From Microbulbifer litoralis (lineage in GTDB: Bacteria; Pseudomonadota; Gammaproteobacteria; Pseudomonadales; Cellvibrionaceae): a stretch of DNA of 64,000 nt. Position 1 is the stretch's first letter, and the number at the start of each line of letters is the position of its first letter. The stretch covers positions 105,429-169,428 of the forward strand of contig NZ_JALKCV010000013.1 in assembly GCF_023634065.1 (NCBI RefSeq), written 5' to 3'. The notes under the pieces were generated by a model. The model ran no database searches and was not told the origin of the DNA. It saw nothing but the letters and a program-made list of their open reading frames with translations. Of the stretch, positions 1 through 8,454 are shown one piece after another. Position numbers and translations under genes: made by a program.

Positions 1-1
1 G

Positions 2-1003
2 GGCATCAGGCCGGGCAGCGCCGATGTCGGCAAGGCCCATCGTATCGGCTCTGTCGATGAAATCCTGCAGAACACCGAGTCGCCCGGGCGCGACCCGTCG
101 CTGCCGCACTTCCTGGCGCCGGTAGACCTGCAGGCGATCAAGGCCTGCGGCGTCACCTTTGTCTGCTCCATGCTCGAGCGGGTCATCGAGGAGCGGGCCG
201 CCGGCGATCCGGCCCGGGCCAAAGCGTTGCGGGAAAAGCTGGCCGACAAGATCGGCGGCGATATCACCGGGGTGGTTCCCGGCTCCGCGGAAGCCGAATC
301 ACTGAAGGCCGCACTGCAGGAAGCGGGTATCTGGTCCCAGTACCTGGAGGTTGGCATCGGCCCCTTCGCCGAGGTGTTTACCAAATCCCAGCCGCTGTCG
401 GCGGTGGGCCCCGGCGACCAGGTGGGGGTGCATCCGGTTTCCTCCTGGAACAACCCGGAGCCGGAAGTGGTGTTGATCGTCGACAGTCGCGGCAACACCG
501 TCGGCGCGACGCTCGGCAACGATGTCAACCTGCGCGATATCGAGGGCCGCAGCGCATTGCTGCTGGGCAAGGCCAAGGACAACAACGCCTCCTGCGCCAT
601 CGGGCCCTTTATCCGCCTGTTCGACAAGACCTTTTCCATCGACGACGTGCGCTCTGCCGAAGTCACGCTGGAAATCGAGGGCGAGGACGGCTTCGCGCTG
701 CGCGAAGTCAGCCCCATGAGCGAAATCAGCCGCGATCCGCTGAACCTGGTGGAACAGACCATCGGCCGCACGCACCAGTACCCGGACGGCGTGGCACTGT
801 TTACCGGCACCCTGTTCGCGCCCACCCAGGACCGCGACAGTGAAGGCGCAGGCTTTACCCACAAAGAGGGCGACCGCGTGCGTATCAGCTCGCCCAAGCT
901 GGGTGCGCTGACCAACCGCGTCACCACCAGTGACAAGGCGCCCGAATGGACCTTTGGCTTTTCCGCACTGATTCGGAATCTGGCGGCCAGGGGACTATTG
1001 TAA
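2..1003 (+). CDS. xylX: XylX-like 2-keto-3-deoxy-pentonate dehydratase (FAH fold), 5' truncated by window edge
   Basis: Fumarylacetoacetate-hydrolase-fold enzyme. The frame is open from base 2, so the true start lies outside the window; the internal Met at 170 is not the start. The C-terminal half carries the metal-site region of the fold (WNNPEPEVV, LGNDVNLRD, AKDNNASCAIGPF) and closely resembles, from memory, Caulobacter crescentus XylX, which dehydrates 2-keto-3-deoxy-D-xylonate to alpha-ketoglutarate semialdehyde in the Weimberg pathway. A XylD homologue follows 176 bp downstream, which supports pathway membership. Substrate could equally be the L-arabinose-derived keto acid, since the two pathways share this chemistry. 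The gap to xylD holds a small hairpin and an AT-rich stretch, so xylD may have its own promoter. Confidence 0.85.
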   Translation, partial: GIRPGSADVGKAHRIGSVDEILQNTESPGRDPSLPHFLAPVDLQAIKACGVTFVCSMLERVIEERAAGDPARAKALREKLADKIGGDITGVVPGSAEAESLKAALQEAGIWSQYLEVGIGPFAEVFTKSQPLSAVGPGDQVGVHPVSSWNNPEPEVVLIVDSRGNTVGATLGNDVNLRDIEGRSALLLGKAKDNNASCAIGPFIRLFDKTFSIDDVRSAEVTLEIEGEDGFALREVSPMSEISRDPLNLVEQTIGRTHQYPDGVALFTGTLFAPTQDRDSEGAGFTHKEGDRVRISSPKLGALTNRVTTSDKAPEWTFGFSALIRNLAARGLL

Positions 1004-1128
1004 TTGCGGGGACCGCGGCGCCTGTAAACGGGTGTTGAGGGGGCCGCGCCGCCTCTGGGCGCCGGCCCCGCGGCCAGTCCCGCCACATTTGCAGCCATAG
1101 GGCGTCCGGCAAAAATCCAGACATGAAA

Positions 1129-1145
1129 AGGGCCTTCCGGGCCCT
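1129..1145 (+). terminator. possible weak terminator hairpin after xylX
   Basis: AGGGCC and GGCCCT arms of 6 bp around a 5-base loop, followed by GCATTGTTTT. The T stretch is not directly adjacent, so this is only a weak terminator candidate. An AT-rich run at about 1150-1175 just before xylD could hold a promoter. Confidence 0.35.
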
Positions 1146-1179
1146 GCATTGTTTTAAAATTAATTATATGATTTAACCT

Positions 1180-2967
1180 ATGAATAAGAAGCGGAAACTC
1201 AGAAGCACGGACTGGTTCAACGATCCGAGCCAGCCGGACCAGACGGCGATCTATATCGAGCGCTACCTGAATTACGGCCTCACCCGCGAGGAACTGCAGT
1301 CCGGCAAACCGATCATCGGTATCGCCCAGACCGGCAGCGACCTGGCGCCGTGCAACCGCCACCATATGGACCTGGCCAAGCGCGTGCGCGACGGCATTCG
1401 CGACGCCGGTGGCGTGCCGTTCGAGTTCCCGGTGCACGCGATCCACGAAATGGGCAAGAGGCCCACCGCGGCGCTGGATCGCAACCTGGCCTACCTGGGG
1501 CTGGTGGAAATCCTGTACGGCTACCCGCTGGACGGCGTAGTGCTGACCACCGGCTGCGACAAGACCACCCCCGCCACGCTGATGGCCGCGGCGGCGGTGG
1601 ATATCCCCGCAATCGTGCTGTCCGGCGGCCCGATGCTGAACGGCTGGGGCCGCGACGACACCAATCGCCGCGTGGGCTCCGGTTCCATCATCTGGACCTC
1701 GCGCGAAGACTACGCCCGCGGCGATATCGACTACGAACAGTTCATGGACAATGTCACCGACTCCGCGCCCAGCATCGGCCACTGCAACACCATGGGCACC
1801 GCGCTGACCATGAACAGCCTGGCGGAAGCGCTGGGCATGTCGCTGCCGGGCTGCGCGGCGATTCCGGCCCCCTACAAAGATCGCCCGGCGATGGCTTACT
1901 ACACCGGCCAGCGCATCGTCGACATGGTGTTCGAGGACCTGAAACCCTCGGACATCATGACCCGCGAATCCTTCCTCAATGCCATCCGCCTCTGCTCCGC
2001 CATCGGCGGCTCCACCAATGCACCGCCGCACCTGCAGGCCATCGCCAACCGCGTGGGGGTGAAACTCTCGATCGAGGACTGGCAGGACTACGGCGAAAAA
2101 ATCCCGCTGCTGGTGAACTGCCAGCCCGCGGGTGACTACCTGGGTGAGGATTTCCACCGCGCCGGCGGCGTGCCGGCGGTGATGGGCGAACTGCTGCGCG
2201 CCGGCGTCGCCGACGGTAACTGCCTGAATGTCAGCGGCAAGACCCTGGGCGAACTCTACGGCGAAAAGGCATCGCGCAACGAGCAGGTGATCCTGCCCTA
2301 CGGCGCGCCGCTGATGGAGAACGCCGGCTTCGCGGTGATGCGCGGCAACCTGTTCGACAACGCCATCATGAAAAAATCGGTGATCGGCGACAGTTTCCGC
2401 AAACACTACCTGGAAAACCCTGAGCATCCGAATGTACTGCGCGGCCGCGCCATCGTGTTCGACGGGCCGGAGGACTACCACCACCGCATCGACGACCCGT
2501 CGCTGAACGTGGACGAGCACTGTGTACTGGTGATCCGCAACTGTGGCCCGTTGGGTTACCCGGGTTCCGCCGAGGTGGTCAATATGCGCCCGCCCAACTA
2601 CCTGATCAAGCGCGGGATTACCGGCCTGCCCTGTATCGGCGACGGTCGCCAGAGCGGTACCTCCGCCAGCCCGTCGATCCTGAATGCCTCCCCCGAGGCG
2701 GCCGCCGGCGGTGGCCTGGCACTGCTGCGCACCGACGACCGCATCCAGGTGGACCTGAACAACAACCGTGTGGATGTGCTGGTGGACGAAGCGGAACTGG
2801 AACGCCGCCGCGCCGACCTGCCGCCACCGCAGCTGGTCAACCAGACACCGTGGCAGGAAATCTACCGCAAACACGTAACGCAACTGGACGAGGGCGGCGA
2901 TATGAAAATGGAAGAGCAGCATATTCGCATCGTCGAAACCCACGGCACGCCGAGAAATTCCCACTAG
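1180..2967 (+). CDS. xylD: sugar-acid dehydratase, IlvD/Edd family (D-xylonate/L-arabonate dehydratase type)
   Basis: 595-aa IlvD/Edd dehydratase that removes water from an aldonate to give a 2-keto-3-deoxy acid, using an Fe-S cluster. The family Cys-containing motifs are visible (TTGCDKTTPA near residue 127; APSIGHCNTMG near 198), as is the GDGRQSGTSASPSILNASPE block. Overall match to Caulobacter XylD, including length, is strong from memory, so D-xylonate is the best guess; L-arabonate is the alternative. It sits after xylX on the same strand. Its stop codon TAG lies in the CTAG that forms the left end of a 164-bp repeat element, so the last residues may have been altered by that insertion. 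No strong Shine-Dalgarno precedes the ATG. Confidence 0.88.
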   Translation: MNKKRKLRSTDWFNDPSQPDQTAIYIERYLNYGLTREELQSGKPIIGIAQTGSDLAPCNRHHMDLAKRVRDGIRDAGGVPFEFPVHAIHEMGKRPTAALDRNLAYLGLVEILYGYPLDGVVLTTGCDKTTPATLMAAAAVDIPAIVLSGGPMLNGWGRDDTNRRVGSGSIIWTSREDYARGDIDYEQFMDNVTDSAPSIGHCNTMGTALTMNSLAEALGMSLPGCAAIPAPYKDRPAMAYYTGQRIVDMVFEDLKPSDIMTRESFLNAIRLCSAIGGSTNAPPHLQAIANRVGVKLSIEDWQDYGEKIPLLVNCQPAGDYLGEDFHRAGGVPAVMGELLRAGVADGNCLNVSGKTLGELYGEKASRNEQVILPYGAPLMENAGFAVMRGNLFDNAIMKKSVIGDSFRKHYLENPEHPNVLRGRAIVFDGPEDYHHRIDDPSLNVDEHCVLVIRNCGPLGYPGSAEVVNMRPPNYLIKRGITGLPCIGDGRQSGTSASPSILNASPEAAAGGGLALLRTDDRIQVDLNNNRVDVLVDEAELERRRADLPPPQLVNQTPWQEIYRKHVTQLDEGGDMKMEEQHIRIVETHGTPRNSH

Positions 2968-3127
2968 TGGGTCGCTTGTAAAGTTCGGTAACAAAGGAGC
3001 ACAGCCAAATCGTTCAGGTCAAGGCGAGAAAGCGCTGGAATAGCAGCGTTATTTCAAGCTTTCTCAACGCGGAGCTGGACGATTTGGCGAAGTGAACTGT
3101 TACCTAATTTTGCGAGCGGCCCACTAG
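2964..3127. repeat. 164-bp MITE-like element, copy 1
   Basis: Begins CTAGTGGGTCGCTTG and ends with the imperfect inverted complement, closing CCCACTAG. The interior (AAGGAGCACAGCC near 2994, GGCGAGAAAGCGC, TATTTCAAGCTTTCTCAACGC) recurs in reverse orientation at 23723-23886, where the element is also exactly 164 bp. CTAG at both ends could be a target duplication or part of the terminal repeat. No transposase is encoded. The left CTAG supplies the xylD stop codon. Confidence 0.85.
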
Positions 3128-3140
3128 TGATCCGAGAGCT

Positions 3141-3164
3141 CCCCTCTCCCCGACCGGAGAGGGG
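3141..3164. repeat. inverted repeat CCCCTCTCC/GGAGAGGGG
   Basis: Perfect 9-bp arms around a 6-base loop, next to the MITE-like element and 55 bp before the GH3 gene. There is no T-run after it. A related hairpin occurs at 38928-38951. It may act as an mRNA 3'-end structure or be a dispersed repeat. Confidence 0.6.
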
Positions 3165-3218
3165 CTGGGGGAAGGGCCTCCGTGCCAACGCCAACTGAAC
3201 AATAAAAAAGAAACCGCG

Positions 3219-6200
3219 ATGATCAGAAAAAGCCGAACCACAAAGACCCTGGCCGCAATCGTATCCGCAACCTTGCTGTTCCCCGGCATCTGCGCCGCAG
3301 AGGAATCCGCGCGCAACCTCGGCCTCTGGCCCAGAGTCTCCAGCCCCGACGCCGACCCGGCCATTGAACGCCGGGTGGAATCCCTGCTGAAAAAAATGAC
3401 GCTGGAAGAAAAAGTCGGCCAGATCATGCAGCCGGAAATCCAGTCGATCACCCCGGAGCAGGTAAAAAAATACCATATCGGTTCGGTGCTGAACGGCGGT
3501 GGCTCCATGCCCGAGCGCAACAGCAATGCCGGCCCGGACGACTGGTTGGCACTGGCCGATGCCTACTGGGAGGCGTCCATGGACACCGCCGACGGCGGCA
3601 CCGCGATCCCGGTTTTCTGGGGCACGGACGCCGTGCACGGCAACGGCAACCTGCTGGGCGCGACGCTGTTCCCGCACAATATCGGTCTCGGCGCCGCCGG
3701 CGATCCAGAACTGGTCAAGGCCATCGGTACCGCCACCGCGGAAGAGGTGCGCACCACCGGCGTCGAGTGGGTGTTTGCGCCGACGCTGGCGGTGGCCCAG
3801 AACGATTTCTGGGGCCGCACCTACGAGAGCTACAGCGAGAATCCCGAGCTGGTGCGCGAATATGCGGCGGCCATGGTCGAGGGGCTGCAGGGCGAAGCCG
3901 GTTCCGATGAGTTCCTGTCGGAAAAGCACGTCCTCGCCTCCGCCAAGCATTTCCTCGCCGACGGCGGCACCTTCGAGGGTGACGACCAGGGCAATGCGCG
4001 TATCGGCGAAAAGGAACTGGTGAAGATTCACAACGCCGGCTATCCGGCGGCCATCGAGAGCGGCGTGCAGACGATCATGGCCAGCTTCTCGTCCTGGAAC
4101 GGCGAAAAGACCCACGGCAACGAATACCTGCTGACCGAGGTGCTGAAAAAACGCATGGGTTTCGACGGCCTGGTGGTGGGCGACTGGAACGGCCACGGCC
4201 AGGTGCCCGGCTGTACCAACGACAGCTGCCCGCAGGCGGTCAACGCCGGTATCGACCTGCTGATGGTCACCTACGACTGGAAAAACATGATCGCCAATAC
4301 ACTGCAGCAGGTGGGCAGCGGGGAAATTCCCGAAGCGCGGCTGGACGACGCGGTGCGGCGTATCCTGCGCGTCAAGCTGCGCGCCGGCCTGTTCGACAGG
4401 AAGCCGTCGGCGCGCGCGCTGGCCGGCGACGAATCCGCAGTCGGCAGTGCGGAACACCGCGCACTGGCACGCCGCGCCGTGCGCGAGAGCCTGGTGCTGC
4501 TGAAAAACCGCGACGGTATACTGCCGCTGGACCCGAGCGGGGATATCCTCGTCGCCGGTCCCGGGGCAGACTCCATCGCCATGCAGTCCGGCGGCTGGAG
4601 TGTGAGCTGGCAGGGTACCGGAATTGCCAATGAAAAATTCCCCGGTGCCACCTCCATCTATGCCGGTATCCGCGAGGCGGTGGAGAGTGCAGGCGGCAGT
4701 GCGCGGCTGTCGGCGAACGGCAATTTCGACAGCAAGCCCGATGTGGCCGTGGTGGTGTTCGGCGAAACCCCCTACGCGGAGGGCCAGGGTGACCTGAATT
4801 CGCTGGAATTCGAGGCCGGCCGCAAAAACAGCCTCGCACTGCTGGAAAAATTCCGCGCGGCGGATATTCCGGTGGTGTCGATCTTCCTGTCCGGGCGCCC
4901 GCGCTGGGTCAACCCGGAACTGAACGCCTCCGATGCCTTCGTCGCCGCCTGGCTGCCGGGCACCGAGGGTGCCGGTGTGGCGGACGTGATCATTGCCGAC
5001 CGGGACGGCGAGCCGCGCCACGATTTTCGCGGACGCCTGTCGTTCTCCTGGCCCAGGCTGCCACTGCAGGGCCGCCTGAATCCGCAGCACCCGGATTACG
5101 ATCCCCTGTTCGCCTACGGCTACGGCCTGGACTACCGCTCTGGTAAAAGCGGGCCGGAAAACCTGGCCGAGAATGTGCCCGGCCTGATGCGCGGCCAGCC
5201 CAGCGAATACGATCTCTATGTCGGTCGGCCGCTACAGCCCTGGGGCATCCAGATCGAGGATTTCGAGCAGAACCAGATGTTGAGCGGCGCCTTCGCCAGG
5301 CTGCCCAGTGGCCGGGTAACGGTGATGACCAGCGACAAGGAGGTGCAGGAGGATGCGTTGACCTTAGAGTGGCAGGACACCTGGCTCGCCCGCCTGAGCC
5401 TCAAACACGGCGGCCCGCTGGACCTGAGCAGTTACGTCGACGGGGGCGTGCTGTCTTTCGACCTGAAAGTGGAGGACCTGGAAGAGGGCGACCTGGCACT
5501 GGAACTGCAGTGCGGTGACAACTGCGAGCGCCGCGTGAATCTCAGCCCGCTGGCGCGGGAGAGTATCGGCGAGGGCTGGCAGCGCCTGAGCTACAGGCTC
5601 GCCTGTTTCGTGCGCGACGGCGACGATTTTTCCAAAGTCACGGTTCCCTTCTCCCTGAACGCCGGCGGCGAGGGCCGGGTGGCCGTGGCCAACGTACGGC
5701 TGGAAAAAAATGGCGAGGCCAGCCAGGCCTGTCCCGACTATCGAAGCCTGTCCGTCACCCCGGCGATGCTCGACACCTACTGGGCGCGGGACTGGTGGCT
5801 GCCGCGTCACAAGGAAAAACTGGCGATGCTGGAAAAGCGCGATATCGACCTGCTGATGATCGGTGACTCCATAACCGAGGGCTGGGCCAATGCCGGCAAG
5901 GACGTCTGGGAAAAATATTACGGCGACCGCAATGCACTGAACCTGGGGTTCGGCGGCGACCGCACCGAGAACCTGCTCTGGCGCCTGCGCCACGGCGAGG
6001 TGGACGGCATCGAACCCAGCGTCGGGGTGCTGATGATCGGCACCAACAACACCGGCCACCGCCGCGAGGCACCGGAACTCACCGCCGCCGGTATTCGCGC
6101 GGTGCTGGACGAACTGCGCGAGCGCCAGCCGCAAATGAAGATACTGTTGCTGGGCGTTTTCCCCCGCGACCCGCAACCCGGCACGCCGATGCGGAAAATC

Positions 6201-6401
6201 AACCGCGATATCAACGAGATCATCGCCGGTTATGCCGATAACCGGCATATTTTCTATCGGGAAATCTACGACGAATTCCTGACCGGGGACGGCGAGCTGA
6301 CAAAAGAGATCATGCCGGATTTCCTGCACCCGAACGAGCGTGGCTACGAGATCTGGGCCGAGGCCATGGAGCCTACGCTGGCCAGGTTGCTGGAGGAGTG
6401 A
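3219..6401 (+). CDS. GH3 beta-glucosidase fused to C-terminal SGNH/GDSL esterase domain
   Basis: 1060-aa exported protein. The signal peptide ends near residue 27 (GICAA). Residues about 45-640 are a GH3 alpha/beta enzyme of the bacterial exo-1,4-beta-glucosidase type, with the nucleophile expected at D322 (VVGDWNG). Residues about 660-835 look like the ExoP-type galactose-binding-like domain usual in this subfamily. Such proteins normally end near 850 aa; this one continues with a complete SGNH hydrolase: GDSITEGW (Ser884), GGDRTEN, GTNN and DFLH (D1034, H1037). The likely role is cleavage of glucose from cello- or xyloglucan-oligosaccharides together with removal of an ester group, perhaps acetyl. 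The esterase substrate is inference. A GH43 follows 46 bp downstream. Confidence 0.88.
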   Translation: MIRKSRTTKTLAAIVSATLLFPGICAAEESARNLGLWPRVSSPDADPAIERRVESLLKKMTLEEKVGQIMQPEIQSITPEQVKKYHIGSVLNGGGSMPERNSNAGPDDWLALADAYWEASMDTADGGTAIPVFWGTDAVHGNGNLLGATLFPHNIGLGAAGDPELVKAIGTATAEEVRTTGVEWVFAPTLAVAQNDFWGRTYESYSENPELVREYAAAMVEGLQGEAGSDEFLSEKHVLASAKHFLADGGTFEGDDQGNARIGEKELVKIHNAGYPAAIESGVQTIMASFSSWNGEKTHGNEYLLTEVLKKRMGFDGLVVGDWNGHGQVPGCTNDSCPQAVNAGIDLLMVTYDWKNMIANTLQQVGSGEIPEARLDDAVRRILRVKLRAGLFDRKPSARALAGDESAVGSAEHRALARRAVRESLVLLKNRDGILPLDPSGDILVAGPGADSIAMQSGGWSVSWQGTGIANEKFPGATSIYAGIREAVESAGGSARLSANGNFDSKPDVAVVVFGETPYAEGQGDLNSLEFEAGRKNSLALLEKFRAADIPVVSIFLSGRPRWVNPELNASDAFVAAWLPGTEGAGVADVIIADRDGEPRHDFRGRLSFSWPRLPLQGRLNPQHPDYDPLFAYGYGLDYRSGKSGPENLAENVPGLMRGQPSEYDLYVGRPLQPWGIQIEDFEQNQMLSGAFARLPSGRVTVMTSDKEVQEDALTLEWQDTWLARLSLKHGGPLDLSSYVDGGVLSFDLKVEDLEEGDLALELQCGDNCERRVNLSPLARESIGEGWQRLSYRLACFVRDGDDFSKVTVPFSLNAGGEGRVAVANVRLEKNGEASQACPDYRSLSVTPAMLDTYWARDWWLPRHKEKLAMLEKRDIDLLMIGDSITEGWANAGKDVWEKYYGDRNALNLGFGGDRTENLLWRLRHGEVDGIEPSVGVLMIGTNNTGHRREAPELTAAGIRAVLDELRERQPQMKILLLGVFPRDPQPGTPMRKINRDINEIIAGYADNRHIFYREIYDEFLTGDGELTKEIMPDFLHPNERGYEIWAEAMEPTLARLLEE

Positions 6402-6447
6402 TCCGAAATGAGCGGTGGCAATTGAATTCCCCGGACGGTATGCACTG

Positions 6448-8067
6448 ATGGTCAACGATTCCCGAAGAAATCTTTTCAAGGCCGTGCTGGCCGGCACCGC
6501 CTCGGCACCTTTCGCCGGCCTGGCCCGGGCCTCCGGATGCCCGGCGGATAACGATAGCGGTGCGCCGCAGTGGCAGCGCGGTGTCGAGGGGCAGCGCAAG
6601 GCCGACCTGGGCAACGGCCGCTACCTGAATCCGATTGTTACCGGCGACCACCCGGACCCGACCATCGTCAAGGATGGCGATGACTACTACATGACGTTTT
6701 CGTCCTTTTACTCCTATCCCGGGCTGATTATCTGGCACTCCACCGACCTGGTGAACTGGAGCCCGATAGGGCCGGCGCTGTTCAAGCCGCTGGGTGCCAT
6801 CTGGGCCGTGGATCTGTGCAAGCACGGGGATCGCTACTACATCTATATTCCGGCCAATCCCGATGACCGCGGCTGGTCCATCTATGTGATCTGGGCCGAC
6901 GATATACGTGGACCCTGGAGCGATCCCGTCGATATGGAAATCCACGGCTGTATCGATCCCGGCCATATCGTGGGCGAGGACGGCAGGCGCTACCTGTTCG
7001 TAAACGGCATCCGTAAGATCCGCCTCCGCGACGATGGCCTCGCCGCCGACGGCGAACTGGAGCAGGCCTACGACCCCTGGCGCTACCCGGATCACTGGGT
7101 AGTGGAAAACTTCGCCCCGGAGGGACCGAAACTGTTGCGCCGCGGCGAGTGGTTTTACCTGGTAACGGCCGTCGGCGGTACCGCCGGCCCGCCCACCGGA
7201 CATATGGTGATCGCGGCCCGCTCGCGCTCCATTCACGGCCCCTGGGAGCACTGCCCGCACAATCCGCTGGTGCGCACCACCGACGCCGCCGAACCCTGGT
7301 GGTCGCGCGGCCACGCGACCCTGGTGGAGGGCCCCGCCGGCGACTGGTGGATGGTTTATCACGGTTACGAAAACGGTTATCGCACGCTCGGGCGCCAGAC
7401 ACTGCTGGAACCGGTGGAGTGGACCGACGACGGCTGGTTTCGCGCTGTCGGGGGAGACCTGTCGAAACCCCTGCCGGCACCGGCCGGTGGCGAGACCGGT
7501 GTGGCCGGCTTTGCACTGTCGGACGACTTTGGCCGCAACCGCCTGGGTGTGCAGTGGGCCTTTCACGATCCGGCACCGGGCGAACAACAGCGCGTCCACT
7601 ACGAGGCGGAGGGGCTGCGGATTGCCGCTGGCGGCAGCACGCCCGCGGACAGTGCGCCGCTGACCTGTACCGTCGGCGATCGCGCCTATGTGGCCGAAGT
7701 GACCATCGACCTGCTGGATGGAGGCGAGGGCGGATTGCTGCTGTTCTACAACCACAAAGCATTTGTCGGACTGGGTTTCTCTGCGGAACATGTAAAGACT
7801 TTCCAGTATGCGCAGGAGCAGGCCTGGTTTCGCCAGCCAATGCGCTCCACCGGCGTGCGGGTGCGAATGGAGAATCGCGACAATGTCGTGACCTACCACT
7901 ACTCGCAGGACGGCGGAAAAAGCTGGACGCAACACGGCCACCGCATGGAGGTTTCCGGTATTCACCACAATGTATTCGGCGGTTTCCTGAGCCTGCGCAT
8001 CGGTATCTACAGTGCCGGAAAGGGCAGTATCCGCCTGCGGGACTTTAATTACCGCGCACTGGTTTGA
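6448..8067 (+). CDS. GH43 family glycosidase with Tat signal peptide
   Basis: Five-bladed beta-propeller GH43 enzyme (arabinofuranosidase or beta-xylosidase type). Visible active-site signatures are TGDHPDPT (base Asp), CIDPGH (pKa-modulating Asp) and FAPEGPK (acid Glu). After the propeller (about residues 45-345) comes a beta-sandwich domain typical of larger GH43 members. Unlike its two paralogues in the window it starts with SRRNLFK followed by a hydrophobic stretch and an Ala-rich cleavage region, a twin-arginine export signal. I chose ATG 6448, which puts the twin Arg near the N-terminus; GTG 6415 is in frame but badly spaced from the GGAGGAG at 6392. Exact substrate is not certain; context suggests arabinosyl or xylosyl side chains. 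Confidence 0.8.
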   Translation: MVNDSRRNLFKAVLAGTASAPFAGLARASGCPADNDSGAPQWQRGVEGQRKADLGNGRYLNPIVTGDHPDPTIVKDGDDYYMTFSSFYSYPGLIIWHSTDLVNWSPIGPALFKPLGAIWAVDLCKHGDRYYIYIPANPDDRGWSIYVIWADDIRGPWSDPVDMEIHGCIDPGHIVGEDGRRYLFVNGIRKIRLRDDGLAADGELEQAYDPWRYPDHWVVENFAPEGPKLLRRGEWFYLVTAVGGTAGPPTGHMVIAARSRSIHGPWEHCPHNPLVRTTDAAEPWWSRGHATLVEGPAGDWWMVYHGYENGYRTLGRQTLLEPVEWTDDGWFRAVGGDLSKPLPAPAGGETGVAGFALSDDFGRNRLGVQWAFHDPAPGEQQRVHYEAEGLRIAAGGSTPADSAPLTCTVGDRAYVAEVTIDLLDGGEGGLLLFYNHKAFVGLGFSAEHVKTFQYAQEQAWFRQPMRSTGVRVRMENRDNVVTYHYSQDGGKSWTQHGHRMEVSGIHHNVFGGFLSLRIGIYSAGKGSIRLRDFNYRALV

Positions 8068-8454
8068 AGCAGAAGTTTGAATAAATAAAAGCCGGGCCAA
8101 ACCGGCATTATCCACTTATCAAAGCAGTCTGATTGCTTTCGCACCATCACAAGCAGACGAACAAAGAGCATTCACAGCATCGCTGTGCCTGCTGTTTGTG
8201 TGTGTCGTGGTGACGGTGCGAGTAAAGCGGGATGACTGACAGCCATCTTTTTCTTCCCGTTCGTCTCTTATCCAGGCCCGGCGCACAGCGCCCGTACCCA
8301 CTTGTCTGTTCGGGACGGGTTATCCGCGCGGAATTTCCGGTTGTATCCGCTGCGGTCTTTTGCACTGCAGTTGCCGACCGGCATCCGCAGTGCACCTTTC
8401 ACATAGGCCTGTTAGCAGTATCGGCTGAATAAAAACTGACAAAAGGACAGTTCA
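8068..8454. other. 387-bp intergenic region before the GH74 gene
   Basis: No convincing gene. It holds a short GCCGG/CCGGC hairpin near 8091-8107 without a T-run, an imperfect hairpin around 8140-8222 (arms TCGCACCATCAC and its near complement), and ends with a good ribosome site (AAAAGGACAGTTCAATG) for the GH74 gene. A promoter for GH74 is expected here but I cannot point to its boxes. The 14-bp palindrome found elsewhere is absent. Confidence 0.5.

Noticed and set aside
1022..1035. Possible fifth operator (CTGTAAACGGGTG)
   Set aside because: Only the left half matches the palindrome; the right half is unrelated, so it is likely chance.
3054..5090. 678-aa open frame on the minus strand
   Set aside because: Antisense shadow of the GH3 gene caused by high GC; His/Ala/Gly-rich without domain features.
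6373..8115. 580-aa minus-strand frame over GH43
   Set aside because: Antisense shadow of a well-supported GH43 gene.
8147..8432. Small frames on both strands before GH74
   Set aside because: No start signals or motifs; the region is better read as untranslated leader.
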